Assembly: GCA_003996215.1 (NCBI GenBank)
Contig: QJPP01000002.1
Span: 2,666,001-2,730,000 of the forward strand
Reading direction: 5' to 3'
Length of the DNA stretch: 64,000 bases
Source of the DNA: Jaltomata sinuosa
Taxonomy: Eukaryota; Streptophyta; Magnoliopsida; Solanales; Solanaceae
This document shows positions 13,001-22,627 of this stretch, one piece after another (positions within the stretch are counted from its first letter, which is position 1; every line of letters begins with the position of its first letter). The position numbers and the translations under genes were made by a program. The notes below the pieces were generated by a model. The model did not search any database. It was not told the origin of the DNA and saw nothing but the letters and a program-made list of their open reading frames with translations.

Positions 13001-13805
13001 GTGGATGGTATTCCATTGTAAAAACTAAGAACAAGGTCTCTTTTTCAAGAAAAATGGCACCTGACATTTGCCTTAAAAGCTTTATTTAGTTGGTTCAACT
13101 AATGGAAATAGTCATTTCTTTGAAGCGTTACCTAGAGAACATTCAGAGAAGAAAAACTACTTCGTCTAGAATTCGATCTACTGTTCCAAGTAAAATGTAC
13201 TTAAAATTTTGGTTAGGACACAGAGGTAGTAATCCATGAACTGCAGACAGTATCAAGGGGAAAATTGGAATTAACTCAAAGATTTACTTTGGAGTGCATA
13301 TAACTTCCTTGCAAATTTCCTGAGAGTTTGAATCCTCTTCTCATGCGAAAATTTAACTGAACTGTTGTCAAAATTAACAGATAGATCTAGGTCACTCTTT
13401 AAATGGAATAGATCCATTACGAAAGATCCAAACTCCTCCACAACAGGAACATTACCAGAAGGTCCTGAAAAGGAAGAGAAAAGGAGAAACTGTCACATCA
13501 TGCTGAATATTTTTTTTTAATCAAGTCGACTAACATAGCTACTACAAGCCAGTTCAGAGGATCCATTTGCTGAATCGTGTTATAAAAGTTTTGGTGCAGA
13601 GATTACCGTAGATATCCTTTGCTATCTCATTAAAAGCAGAAATCAAATCTCTCCTAACTTCATAATCACTTGGTTTAGGGCGGCAAACTGTATAAATCTC
13701 ATTAAGCAATTCTTCAAATGCAGAGAGTCGCTCCACATGCACTTTATAGTTTTGCATTTGCTTCCGTTCATGCCTCTCTGCTCTCTTACGAATAACTGTC
13801 ATCAC
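7045..13805 (-). CDS. HESO1-like terminal nucleotidyltransferase with GW/WG-repeat tail (apparent frameshift in second exon)
   Basis: Minus-strand exons by frame and splice sites: 13805-13607, 13466-13288, 12837-12653, 10908-10813, 9221-9176, 8218-8112, 7998-7897, 7812-7045 (stop TAA). They encode about 559 residues once a 2 bp excess is discounted. The second exon has the polymerase-beta-type signature FGSFVMDLF...SDLDLSV (GS motif plus Asp-x-Asp). The third has KIECDISVEN, the third catalytic Asp. MKAWAKAQNINSSRDKT and NPPILPPF belong to the central PAP/25A-associated domain. This is the layout of plant RNA uridylyl/adenylyl transferases such as HESO1, which tails unmethylated miRNAs and cleaved RNAs. 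The last exon ends in a basic tail with three 32-residue repeats rich in GW/WG. Oddity: an extra CA at about 13439-13444 shifts the frame before the GS motif, so the allele may be inactive unless this is a sequence error. The start is uncertain; an upstream exon near 15928-16000 may be coding. Confidence 0.8.
7201..7488 (-). repeat. Three 96 bp in-frame coding repeats (GW/WG tail)
   Basis: Read on the minus strand, 7488-7393, 7392-7297 and 7296-7201 are three exact-length 32-codon repeats. Each starts KWSTEGW or KWSTKGW and ends SPWKKG, SPWSKG or SLWTKR. They contain GWEG, GWEG, SWGQ, GWGK and NWGQ. A further GGWGGR closes the protein at 7048-7065. The middle of each unit varies (GQSKED, GQPKED, GQSKGD). 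Confidence 0.92.
9499..9521. repeat. Poly-G tract of 23 bases
   Basis: An uninterrupted run of 23 G followed by AGGAGGA, in an intron of the nucleotidyltransferase gene. Length is likely unreliable in sequencing. Confidence 0.9.
10165..10260. repeat. Fragment of the interspersed repeat also present at 14.5 and 15.0 kb
   Basis: The string CGAAACTTGGTGGATAACGG, then CTCTACCCTTCTCCACTTA, matches the corresponding part of the doubled block at 14,540-14,590 and 15,030-15,075. Confidence 0.65.
11752..12448. mobile_element. Non-autonomous hAT-type element, 697 bp, with 8 bp target duplication
   Basis: The element is bounded by the perfect direct repeat TAGTGATG (11744-11751 and 12449-12456). Its ends are inverted: left TAGGGTGTGCA, right end read in reverse TAGGAGTGTGCA. 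An 8 bp target duplication and short inverted ends fit the hAT superfamily. The subterminal regions are packed with variants of AACCGATAA and its complement TTATCGGTT, at least twenty on both sides, as expected for transposase-binding subterminal repeats. No coding frame. It lies in the intron between exons 12653 and 10908 of the nucleotidyltransferase gene. Confidence 0.88.
13439..13444 (-). other. 2 bp insertion causing frameshift in nucleotidyltransferase exon
   Basis: The plus strand reads CTCCTCCACACAACAGG. Removing one CA restores a continuous frame from GPSGNVPVVEEFGSF into the rest of the exon and makes the exon phase agree with both neighbours. As written, the upstream frame hits TAA about six codons later. 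No alternative acceptor in the exon rescues the frame. Confidence 0.75.
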
Positions 13806-14470
13806 AGTTTAATCAATTGATGATTCAGCCAATAGTAAAGCAGATGATAATTCAACGACAGTGACTTGTTGCTACTGCAAGAACCATTATATATCACAGT
13901 TGAGTCATTACATACTACTAAGACACAAAGTATGTCTCTAAAAGACAAAGGTACAACCATCCCAGAAAATATAAAGTTGGAAAGTAACAGTTTCCTTCCC
14001 TTAAGCATTTTCTAACTATGAAAATCATATTTTTTGACTTCTCTAGGATACCTAGTTATCTAAGTCGTAACTCTGAATTGTACTTATCAAAAGTATTGGT
14101 ACCTAAAAAGAAGCATAAGGCTTTTGTTGATAATACTCATGGTCAATAGAGAAGAAAAAGCTGTCTGATATACTTATTTTCACTGCATACAGATAAAGAC
14201 AAGTTTCTTTAATCTTTCTGTCCTTTGCAACCAATCAAACATTCGCAAGCGAAGATATCACTTGTTATAAGTAGGATTATTTATCCTCATTCACCTAGTG
14301 AATGCTGTGTTACAGTCTTCATTATGTAAATTTTGTACTAAACGAAAAGGCAAGGAAATGAACTTAGTTTTGTGCATAATAAGCTCAGAATTGGAACTCT
14401 TTTCTCGTCATGGATGCAGGGCTGGTAGGGCAGTTTTGGAGGGCACACTGGAACCTCGGAGTTTTGGCTA

Positions 14471-15440
14471 TACATAGCTAAAGATTAGCTCTCTTTTTTT
14501 TTATAAGCAATAAATACCGAGAGCTAGAGGCACACGTTCCGAAACTTGGTGGATAATGAGCCGCCCCTCTACCCTTCTCCACTTAACCAAGTTTTTGTAT
14601 GCAGAAGGATCGGAACCCGTGACATGCTCCTAACCCACACATCATTTGATGCACCGCACCCTTACCACTAGACCAAAGCCTTGGGGGCAAACAAAGGTCA
14701 AACACTACTTCTGGTCTTCTGGATGGTCTTATGGCTATATTTACATAGTCAAACCCTTTATTTCTTTTTTTATGATAGTCGTGTCCCAACAAGCTTGGGT
14801 TTTTTTTTTGTTTTTTATTTTCCAACTATGGTATCCAGGCCAGCTCTCGCGCACCTCAGCTAATCCACTGAATAGCTACTACCTAACGCTGATCACCAAG
14901 ACTTAGTACAAATTTGAACCCTAGTCTCCAAAGTTTGTACCCACTACATTTACCACTATATATAGCTAAAGACTAATTCTCTTTTTTTCATAACCAATAA
15001 ATCCCAAGAGCTAGAGGCACACAATCCGAAACTTGGTGGATAATGGGCCGCCCCTCTACCCTTCTCCACTTAAATACCAAGTTTTTGTATGCAGCAAGAT
15101 TGGAACCCGTGACATGCTCCTAACCCACACATCACTCGATGCACAGCACCCTTACCACTAGACCAATGCCTTGGGGGGAAACAAAGGTCAAACACTACTT
15201 CTGGTCTTCTGGATGGTCTTATGGCTATATTTACATAGTCAAACCCTTTTTTTCTTTTTTGTATGATGGTTGTATCCGGACAAGCTTGGGTTTGTTTTTT
15301 TTTCAACTATGGTATCCAGGCCAGCTCTCGCGCACCTCATCTGATCCACCCAATAGCTACTACCTAACTCTGATCACCAAGACTTAGATACGAATTTGAA
15401 CCCTAGTCTCCAAAAATTTTATCCACTACATTCTTGGTTC
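14471..15440 (-). repeat. Direct duplication (about 485 bp period) of a block holding a SINE
   Basis: The two copies start near 14471 and 14956 with TA(C/T)ATAGCTAAAGA. Each contains, on the minus strand, a SINE-like piece: A-box GGTCTAGTGGTAAGGGTGC and B-box CACGGGTTC(C/A)A, followed by the CTTGGTGGATAATG-type body. Both then share TTCTGGATGGTCTTATGGCT and CCAGGCCAGCTCTCGCGCAC. The spacing and shared flank suggest local duplication rather than two independent insertions. Confidence 0.7.
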
Positions 15441-15544
15441 AGACAGAAAATAGGATTGATCAAATTCTATTGAGTCTGACTTTTACCTCTATGGCCCACA
15501 CTCTCGGGTGCAAGTCATAATCTTTTTATTACAATTGCATCCAA

Positions 15545-15700
15545 GGGTTGTGGTCCAGTGGTCAATGACATGGTTGAACTAAATTTTTCTCTTATAATAA
15601 ATGTTGAATCCTTTTGACACAAGCCAAAAGCTCAGCTCAGCTCAGCTCAGTGGTAAAGGGGGTTCAAATTCTCTTAAAAGGACACACATTCAACTCCCAC
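15545..15700 (+). mobile_element. Degraded SINE-like fragments
   Basis: GGTTGTGGTCCAGTGGTCAA resembles a SINE A-box, and a short (AGCTC)n run at 15,632-15,650 is followed by AGTGGTAAAGG...GTTCAAAT, a second tRNA-like A/B-box pair. Ends not defined. Confidence 0.4.
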
Positions 15701-15927
15701 TAATCACAATTACTAATCTTTTTAGCTTCAAGCATTCTTAAAATTCATTACAGATTTACCCATAAGTATCAAGTACCCTATGGCACGATTATCCAAAATA
15801 AAAAAAGAGAACTTTCTTATTAGGGCTAAAAGAAACAAGCAAATAACTCTATAATTCGATCAGAAAAGTGGGTCTTCAAATTTATACTACAAAAAGACCT
15901 TTTAGCTCAACACCAGAAAGTACTGAC

Positions 15928-16110
15928 CTTTAACGTGATAGACCATGGACTTGAGAGAAATGGGTTTCTGTTCAAATGCTTATTCATAAGCTGAAACTAA
16001 AAAAGTCGGTGAAAATCCATTAGTATTATAAAGGGAGAAGAATGGAGCAGAAATGTACAAGTCAAGATAGCAGAAAGTACAAGTTATGGAAGCAGAGTTC
16101 TTGAAATCAT
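15928..16110 (-). other. Probable first exon / 5' leader of the nucleotidyltransferase gene
   Basis: On the minus strand an exon-like segment ends at a good donor (AAAG then GTCAGT, exon edge 15928). It contains an ATG followed by NKHLNRNPFLSSPWSITLK in one frame, and a second ATG (MVYHVK) whose phase would match an acceptor at the start of the 13.8 kb exon. NPFL near the N-terminus is reminiscent of HESO1. It may be a coding exon or only leader; the exon at 13805 also has its own ATG with an upstream in-frame stop. A (GA)n tract lies just upstream (16137-16153). Confidence 0.4.
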
Positions 16111-16159
16111 CACTTCCAGTAAGAAGAGGAGTATGTGAGAGAGAGAGAGAGGGGAACAA

Positions 16160-16940
16160 GTGGGCCCCCCTGTGTTTTTCTTCTCTCTATATTCCCTCTT
16201 CTTTTCTTTTTTTTTAGTTTTAAGTTAATGTGTGAAAAATATTTAAAATATAATTTCTTATAATTCTATTGAATTTATGTGAAGATTAAAATACTTAATT
16301 TTAATTAAAATTTAGGGTATTTATACATTTGAAAACTAAACGAATAAGTGCACATCAAAATAGCTAATGATTTAAGATATTTGAAAAGATATATTAAAAA
16401 AAAATATTTGACTCTTTAAATAATAACACTTTCACATTAAACGGATCACTGAGTAGCAAAAAACATATTAAAATAAATAATTTTAGATTGATGACATCTT
16501 TTATTGAGAAAAGTTCAAATATATCCATGTATATATTATTTAGAATAAATATACTCTTTTGTTAAAAAAAAAGGTGTCATATTTTATACCTATAGATGGC
16601 TCAAATAAACATTTTTTCATTGACCAAAGTGAATATTATATTTAAGTTTACTTTTAAAATAAAAATAAAAATCAGGTAGGGGTATATTATATTTTTATCG
16701 TTGACACAAGTCCGGGGAAAGCCTATGCGTAAGTTAGTTGTAGTATTAAATTCAGTGTTGGTTGTAGTGTCGAATTCAGTGTATATCAACTTGGGGTGTC
16801 AAATACTCGGATTGAATTAAATTTTGGTGAACCAAAGTGAGTTGAATTAATACATTAATTAATTTTCTAACTATACTGCAATTGTAAAAACAGGACAAAT
16901 CAAGCACCAACATTGTCATAAATATGAAAGAAATTTACGC
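16160..16940. other. AT-rich intergenic DNA
   Basis: Upstream of the nucleotidyltransferase gene. No open frame or known repeat recognised; likely includes its promoter, but no clear TATA box can be chosen. Confidence 0.4.
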
Positions 16941-17470
16941 ATAGGAGAAGCTTGTTCAACCTTTTGTCACGACAATCTCAAAATACAGCATACAATGGAT
17001 ATTCAAGGGAAGGAGAAGCTTGTTCAACGATTTGTCACGACAATCTCAAGATACAGCATACAATGGATATTCAAGGGAAGGAGAAGCTTGTTCAACGATT
17101 TGTCACGACAATCTCAAGATACAGCATACAATGGATATTCAAGGGAAGGAGAAGCTTGTTCAACGATTTGTCACGACAATCTCAAGATACAGCATACAAT
17201 GGATATTCAAGGGAAGGAGAAGCTTGTACAACGATTTGTCACGACAATCTCAAGATACAACATACAACAGATATTCAAGGGAGGGAGAAGCTTGTTCAGC
17301 GGATTTGTCACGACAATCTCAAGATACAGCATACAATGGATATTCAAGGGAAGGGAAGGAGAAACTTGTTCAACCGTTTGTCACGGAAATCTCAAGATAC
17401 TACATACAACAGATTATTCAAGGTAAGGAGGAGAAGCTTTGTTCAACTTTTATCACGGCGACAACATAGG
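16940..17470. repeat. 68 bp minisatellite, about 7.5 copies
   Basis: Units begin at 16951, 17019, 17087, 17155, 17223 and 17291, with diverged copies near 17363 and 17433. The core reads CTTGTTCAACGATTTGTCAC, GACAATCTCAAGATACAGCA, TACAATGGATATTCAAGGGA, AGGAGAAG. The unit is 68 bp (2 mod 3) and lacks stop codons in all three forward frames, so three overlapping frames of 143-173 codons run through it. No spacers, so not CRISPR. The related segment at 21,268 has only about one and a half units. Confidence 0.93.
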
Positions 17471-19850
17471 TAATACTACATTCAGCGAACATTGAGAATA
17501 GGGAAGCATCGTTTTGATTCGTGCAGTCGGCAGGGGATGGATTGATTGTTCTTTAGCATCAGCTTTTCACCTCCTGAAATCTCAGAAAGTACATAACAGT
17601 TAACAAAGCACCTTAGTGATATTTCACATGATAAGTAAAAACAGTTTATATGTGAGCAACAAGGAAAACCAGCAAAAACAGATAGTACCTAAGTTGCTCG
17701 AACTAGGGTGCGGGAGTCTGATACGAGTTCGGATCTAGAGATCGGGTTATTCATGATCCAAATTTTAAAATTGGGGGGCATGGATCAAAGTATGAATACG
17801 GGTGCTAGGGAATCGATGAAAAACAATTCAAATAACCACAAACAAAAGTTATAAAACTTTGCTTAAATTACGGTGGACTATTTGAAAGGAAAGGAATGCA
17901 CTGATTTTTTAGAGCAAGCTTGAATCTGAAATTAAGTACAAATGCATATTCCTACTGCTTTTTTGGTGCAACATGGAAATTCTAGACAATATAGAAGCTA
18001 TGATGAACTTCTTGAGTTCGTTGACCTTTAAATATCACTAAAGCACTTTCTGGTTGCGATCTTTTTGATACAAATATCTGTTATCGATAAAAAAACATAT
18101 GCCTAAATTATGATTTCACCCTACTATTATTAGTGCGTTTACCTGCCATGATTTACATGTCCCTCGCGCTCATTATTCTAATTCTGCCTAGAGGCACAAT
18201 ATCCCCTTAAACAATGCTCAAATAGTTGTCTTATGGACATATGCAAAAAGGAAAAACACAAAAAGATCTCCAAGCAGATGTAATGTATAGATGCGTGTAG
18301 CATATGCAAAGTCTTTTTCTATAATTAACAAAGAAACTTAAAAATGTATAAGGAGGAATTTCTTACAAGTCATTAGCTACAACATTGTCATTCGTCTGAG
18401 CTTCTGCAGCCTTCATTCTTGATGTGTGCTTGGTTGGTTTTGTAAAAGGGGACAAACTAGGCTTTCAATGTAGATGTTTGATGCAATACTGGAATGGAAC
18501 TTAACAACTTCTGTAAATTTGATCGATTCGTCCTTTGGATTGTATATCATACAAGTTGATCTAGACACAATCAATATTTCACCTTTGTTTAACATCCACA
18601 GTGTCGGAGAAATAATTGAAGTACACAAAAAAGGATATTTGATGGTATACATTTTTGTCCAAGACGTTTTAACCCCATACTCTTTCATAACCCACACATC
18701 TGCGTGACTTCTCTTATAATCAGAAAACAGAGAAAGATCACTTCCCAACACTCCCAACGTCGGGATACTACCTCCTTTTTCATAGTAGGGCTTCTCCACC
18801 TTTCCCCATTTTTCATTAGCCAAATCAAAAGAAATGATGTACCAACCCTCATTTATATTAAGACCACCAGCAGTAGAAGGCCAATAAAGTTTCCCGTTCA
18901 CAAACTTACCTGAATTTAGTAGCCCCTCACTCGGGCAACCATCAACACTTTTCCAAGAATCAGCGTTTAAACTATATAACTTGACCTCAACTTGATCTGA
19001 ACTTCTACTATTGAAAACAGACACTACCTTATAATCATCATGAAATTCATCATATCCAAAACCATATATATGCCAAGGATGAATCATCATTGACGTAGGT
19101 CTAGGAATAGGAAATTTCTTGAACTTCCTAATTGATGGATTCCATATAAACATGTCAGTGGACCCAACGGAGAGACAAATCAATCCATTAACTGAACCCT
19201 CAAACCAAACATTTTCGCGGGTGTTATTCATGGGATAATCCAAGTTATATAATTCCACAAACACAGAGTCATTAAGTACGGAACTAACAGAACAGTTCCT
19301 AAAAAGGCATTGACATCCATTACCAGATATGTACTTGTGTTGGGTCAACACAAGCCTGCGGTGTGTGTAGTCTTTGTTATCAACAGTTACACAAAGATGT
19401 TTCTTACTAAATTCCGAGCTAGAGATCAAAGCAAGCCAAGGTTTAGAAACAGATTTGAATTTCAAGAGGGGTTTCACTGGAAGCCTTACGAGGATTTCAA
19501 TGACGAGTTCTGATGGCAGAATTGGGATTTTCAAGATTGAATCTGTTGATAGATTTTGAGAATGGACAACGGATTTGCTTCGTTTTGGATCTTCATTAGA
19601 CTCCATTTTGGCAGCACAGACCTTCTGCTATGGAGGCAACTATTTTTGCACAGACCTACTCTTACAGTGCTATTTAAAGGGCCTTTTGATGCCTTTGCTA
19701 CTAAATATTTTTCCAAATTTGGTAATTTACCCGTGCTTGCATTATTATTGAATATTCAATCCACAACGTACAAAAATTTATTGTCAAAGATAAAAAATTG
19801 CCGAGTTGGAGATAGTGACAACGTTTTCGCTATTAGGCCAGGTATATTAT
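17367..19850. repeat. Segmental duplication, copy 1 (F-box unit)
   Basis: From GTTCAACCGTTTGTCACGG onward this matches 21,268-24,110 over the 3' flank, the whole F-box gene and about 230 bp upstream of its start (TTTGATG/CCTTTGC...GAATATTCAAT...CACAACGTA). Differences include a deletion in copy 1 of the stretch present in copy 2 at about 22,040-22,330. Confidence 0.88.
18413..19606 (-). CDS. F-box protein with FBA-type (F-box associated) domain
   Basis: Intronless frame of 397 residues. Residues about 28-71 form an F-box (ILPSELVIEILVRLPVKPLL, then KFKSVSKPWLALISS), the SKP1-binding part of SCF ubiquitin ligases. The rest shows the plant F-box-associated domain: GLICLSVG...MFIWNPSIRKFKKFP, YGFGYDEFHDDYKVV, VEVKLYSLNADSWKSV, FVNGKLYW, IISFDLANEKWGKVEKP. 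This recruits the substrate, which cannot be predicted. The length is typical of the family. The start ATG at 19606 is followed by a basic, Ser-rich N-terminus shared with the broken paralogue at 22.6-23.9 kb. Such genes evolve by tandem duplication, as seen here. I infer that it is functional because the frame is intact through both domains; expression is unknown. Confidence 0.9.
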   Translation of the reverse strand: MESNEDPKRSKSVVHSQNLSTDSILKIPILPSELVIEILVRLPVKPLLKFKSVSKPWLALISSSEFSKKHLCVTVDNKDYTHRRLVLTQHKYISGNGCQCLFRNCSVSSVLNDSVFVELYNLDYPMNNTRENVWFEGSVNGLICLSVGSTDMFIWNPSIRKFKKFPIPRPTSMMIHPWHIYGFGYDEFHDDYKVVSVFNSRSSDQVEVKLYSLNADSWKSVDGCPSEGLLNSGKFVNGKLYWPSTAGGLNINEGWYIISFDLANEKWGKVEKPYYEKGGSIPTLGVLGSDLSLFSDYKRSHADVWVMKEYGVKTSWTKMYTIKYPFLCTSIISPTLWMLNKGEILIVSRSTCMIYNPKDESIKFTEVVKFHSSIASNIYIESLVCPLLQNQPSTHQE

Positions 19851-19924
19851 CCTTAATCCCTGTCTAATTTGACAGTCACCACCGGAGTTTCCCATCGAGA
19901 ATTTTCTCGTTGCTGTCGATCTGA

Positions 19925-20262
19925 AAGGTTAGCAGCTAGACAAGTAGTGGATATTGCTTGTACTGGTAACTCAAATGTGGGATTAGACACGCTTGAATTC
20001 ATCCACGTACACAAAACGACAGTGTTGCCATAGTACTCGGAGCAATCCTCGGAGACAGGACAGAAGAAGAAGTGGACAAGCTAAGAAAAACCACCGGAAA
20101 AGTATTTTAGATGTGACATAGTCGTCGAAGGAGCTCAGAAAAACCACCAGAAAAGATTTGACAGTCGATAAAACGATGTATCCGAAATTGCTGGGGTTGG
20201 AAAAGGCTAAGGAATTTGCAGAGCTGCTCCATTGATTGCTTTGGCTGATTACATTGCTTATC
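19925..20262 (+). pseudogene. Geranylgeranyl diphosphate synthase fragment
   Basis: Broken frames in order match the C-terminal third of plant GGPP synthases, plastid prenyltransferases: RQVVDIACT...VGLDTLEFIHVHKTT; after a frameshift IVLGAILGDRTEEEVDKLRK; then ILDVT, a stop, SSKELRKTTRKDLTVDKTMY, PKLLGLEKAKEFAE; then, after another shift and a deletion, AAPLIALADYIAY at the usual C-terminus. The aspartate-rich second motif region is lost. At least one stop and two frameshifts make it dead. No introns are seen, as in most GGPPS genes, so it could be a genomic or retrocopy fragment. Confidence 0.85.
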
Positions 20263-20360
20263 ATTTGATGCCTTTGCTACTAAATAGTTTATACATTAGG
20301 CAAGTTACCAGCGCTTCCCACAGTTATTGAATATTCAATTTCACAACGTACAAATATATT
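20263..20360. repeat. Third copy of the F-box upstream sequence
   Basis: TTTGATGCCTTTGCTACTAA, then GTTATTGAATATTCAATT and CACAACGTACAAA, repeats the sequence 5' of both F-box genes (about 19,685-19,785 and 23,960-24,060). It directly abuts the end of the GGPPS fragment. Confidence 0.8.
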
Positions 20361-21058
20361 TTTTTCACCATATTGATATAACCGAAATTTTGATACGTAT
20401 AATCAGAATTCCCAATTTTTCTGCTCAGTTGAATCAATCAAACACTTTAATGTATTACTCGTAATATATCTTCTAATGTGGATTTCTACTGATTTTGCTG
20501 CTTTCTGTAATGATTAGTGTTTGATTTTCTCCCGTGTTTCCATTTTCTAAAAAGGATACTACTGCAATTTATTTTTTCACAGCGTATACAACCTGTATTG
20601 TGGACTGATACACTATATCACGTGTCAATTTTCAGGGAAAGTCTTGCTACGTTTGATAATTACCAAAAGTGTAGCTGTGTACAGTAAATATTCTTCAAAA
20701 CTTTGTTGCTCATAATTTTTTTCTCAGAAAAGGAAAATTTTGGTCTGTCCATTTACAAAAATCTTTTGGGACTCTGTAGATCCACTTTTTTTCCTAGTCA
20801 AATATCAGCTCCCGGCTCTGTGTTTTCACATCGAGAATTATTTGTTGATGAAGACATATGAGGGGACTTCTAATAACTTCCCAAACCGTTCTTCTTACAT
20901 CTCTATATAAGCATTGGTTATAAGAAATATGCAAGAAAGCACTTTGAATTCTTGATTAATCGTCGGAAATGACTGTTTGAAAAAATTGAAACACATCAAA
21001 ATGGTAGAGAGTTTTCAGTCCACTCTCAGCCCTCTCTTCTTTGTCCCACATCAAATTG
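20361..21058. other. Intergenic, no gene recognised
   Basis: AT-rich DNA between the GGPPS and calmodulin fragments. A TATA-like CTATATAAGC lies at about 20,901 but precedes no intact gene. Confidence 0.4.
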
Positions 21059-21166
21059 AAGCTTACAGATGAAGAGATTGATGAAATGATTCATGAAGCT
21101 GATGTGGATGGCAATGGACAGATCAACTACGAGGAGTTCGTCAAGGTTATGATGGCCCCCAAGTGA
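21059..21166 (+). pseudogene. Calmodulin C-terminal fragment (fourth EF-hand)
   Basis: An open stretch of 35 codons plus TGA reads KLTDEEIDEMIHEADVDGNG, QINYEEFVKVMMAPK. This is the final helix-loop-helix of calmodulin with a complete calcium loop (D-x-D-x-N-G-x-I-x-x-x-E). The upstream three EF-hands are absent and sequence similarity stops abruptly before KLTDEE. There is no start codon in this frame. Interpreted as a captured gene fragment, not a gene. Confidence 0.9.
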
Positions 21167-21582
21167 GAATTGATCAATCCAATATTTACATAGATTGTTT
21201 GAGTGTACATGGAATCAAACACAACCAAAATTGCAGATCATCGGGATAATTGATAATAAAAATAATTGTTCAACCGTTTGTCACGGCAATCTCAAACTAC
21301 TACATACAACAGATATCCAAAGGAAGGAGGACAAGCTCTGTTCAACTTTTATCACAGCGACAACATAGGCAATACTACATTCAGTGAACATTGAGAATAG
21401 GGAAGCATCGTCTTGATCCGTACAGTTGGCAAGGGATGGACTAATTGTTCTTTAACATCAGCATTTCACCTCCTGAAATCTCAAAAGTACATAACAATTA
21501 ACAAAGCACCTTAGTGATATTTCACATGACAAGTAAAAACAGTTTATATGTGAGCAAAAAGGAAAACCAGCAAAACCAAATA

Positions 21583-22192
21583 GTACCCAAGTTGCTCGCA
21601 CTCGGGTGCGAGGTGTTCGATAGGAGTGCAGAACTAGAGGTCGGATCCTTCATGATCTAAATTTTAAGATTCGGGGGTACTTATCCTAGTATGAATCCGG
21701 GTGTCATGGATTCGACTAAAAATAATTCAAATATCTAAAAGTAGAGTTATAAAAATATACCTAAATTATAATAGACTATTTGGAAGGAAAGGAATGCACA
21801 AATTTTTCAGAGCAAGTTTGAATCTGTAATTAAGTACAAATGCATCTCCTTAATGCTTTTTCGGTGAAACATGGCTATTGTAGATAATATAGAGGTCATG
21901 ATACACTTCTTGAGTTCATTGCACATTCAACAGTGATGTTGACTTTTAAATATCTTTAAAGCACCATCTAGTTGCGGACTTCTTAATACAAATATCTTTT
22001 ATCGATAAAAAGTATATGCCTAAATTATGATTTCACCCAAGCTTTTGTTTTGATTTCAGAAATCAGTGTATGTGTCTCGAATTTCTCCATCGATTTTGGT
22101 CAAAGTACCCAAATCGATTGACCATATTCGGTGCAGATCCCACACCCACCTATGTCATGTCGACACGCACGAAACTTAGGATAGTACCATAT
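21583..22192. mobile_element. Possible non-autonomous DNA element
   Basis: The left end TAGTACCCAAGTTGCTCGCA and the right end read in reverse TACTATCCTAAGTTTCGTGC look like imperfect inverted termini around about 610 bp. Copy 1 keeps only the left part (from about 17,687). No clear target duplication was found, so the boundaries are tentative. Confidence 0.4.
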
Positions 22193-22627
22193 TAGACCTT
22201 AACTCTATTAACATTATACCTGTTTCCTTATTAAGTTTCAATTTAAAGAGGATTATTATTGAAGACCTTATATCAAACAATAATCGTACCAAAGGTTATG
22301 CCTAGTGTTATTGATATGATTTCCATGTCTAGAGGCACAATGTGAATGTCTCCTTAAAACAATGCTCAAAAAGAGCTAAAATGTCCATGTCATTTACTTT
22401 GAGTGTTGAAGACACCAAACACTACAACCAAATAGTTGTCCCATGGAAATATGCAAAAAAAAGGGAAAAAGACAAACAAGACCTCCAAGGAGATGTAACG
22501 TAAAGATTCACGTAGAATATGCAAAGTCTTTTTCTATAATTAACAAAGAAACAGAATAAATGTATAAGGCAGAATTCTTACAAGTCATTACGTACAACAT
22601 TATCATCTGTCAGAGCTTCTGCACCCT

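Noticed and set aside
14640..14690. tRNA gene suggested by A/B-box-like sequence
   Set aside because: No cloverleaf can be completed; the boxes belong to a SINE, and the same applies at 5.4, 15.1, 35.2, 44.5 and 44.8 kb.
16951..17470. CRISPR-like array of regular repeats
   Set aside because: Units are directly adjacent with no unique spacers, and the setting is a plant nuclear genome; it is a minisatellite.
16952..17473. Three overlapping repeat proteins of 143-173 residues
   Set aside because: All three frames are by-products of a 68 bp unit without stops; no family, splice or start context supports a real gene. Kept only as a finding.
20901..20910. Promoter for the calmodulin fragment
   Set aside because: A TATA-like string is present, but the fragment has no start codon and lacks three EF-hands.
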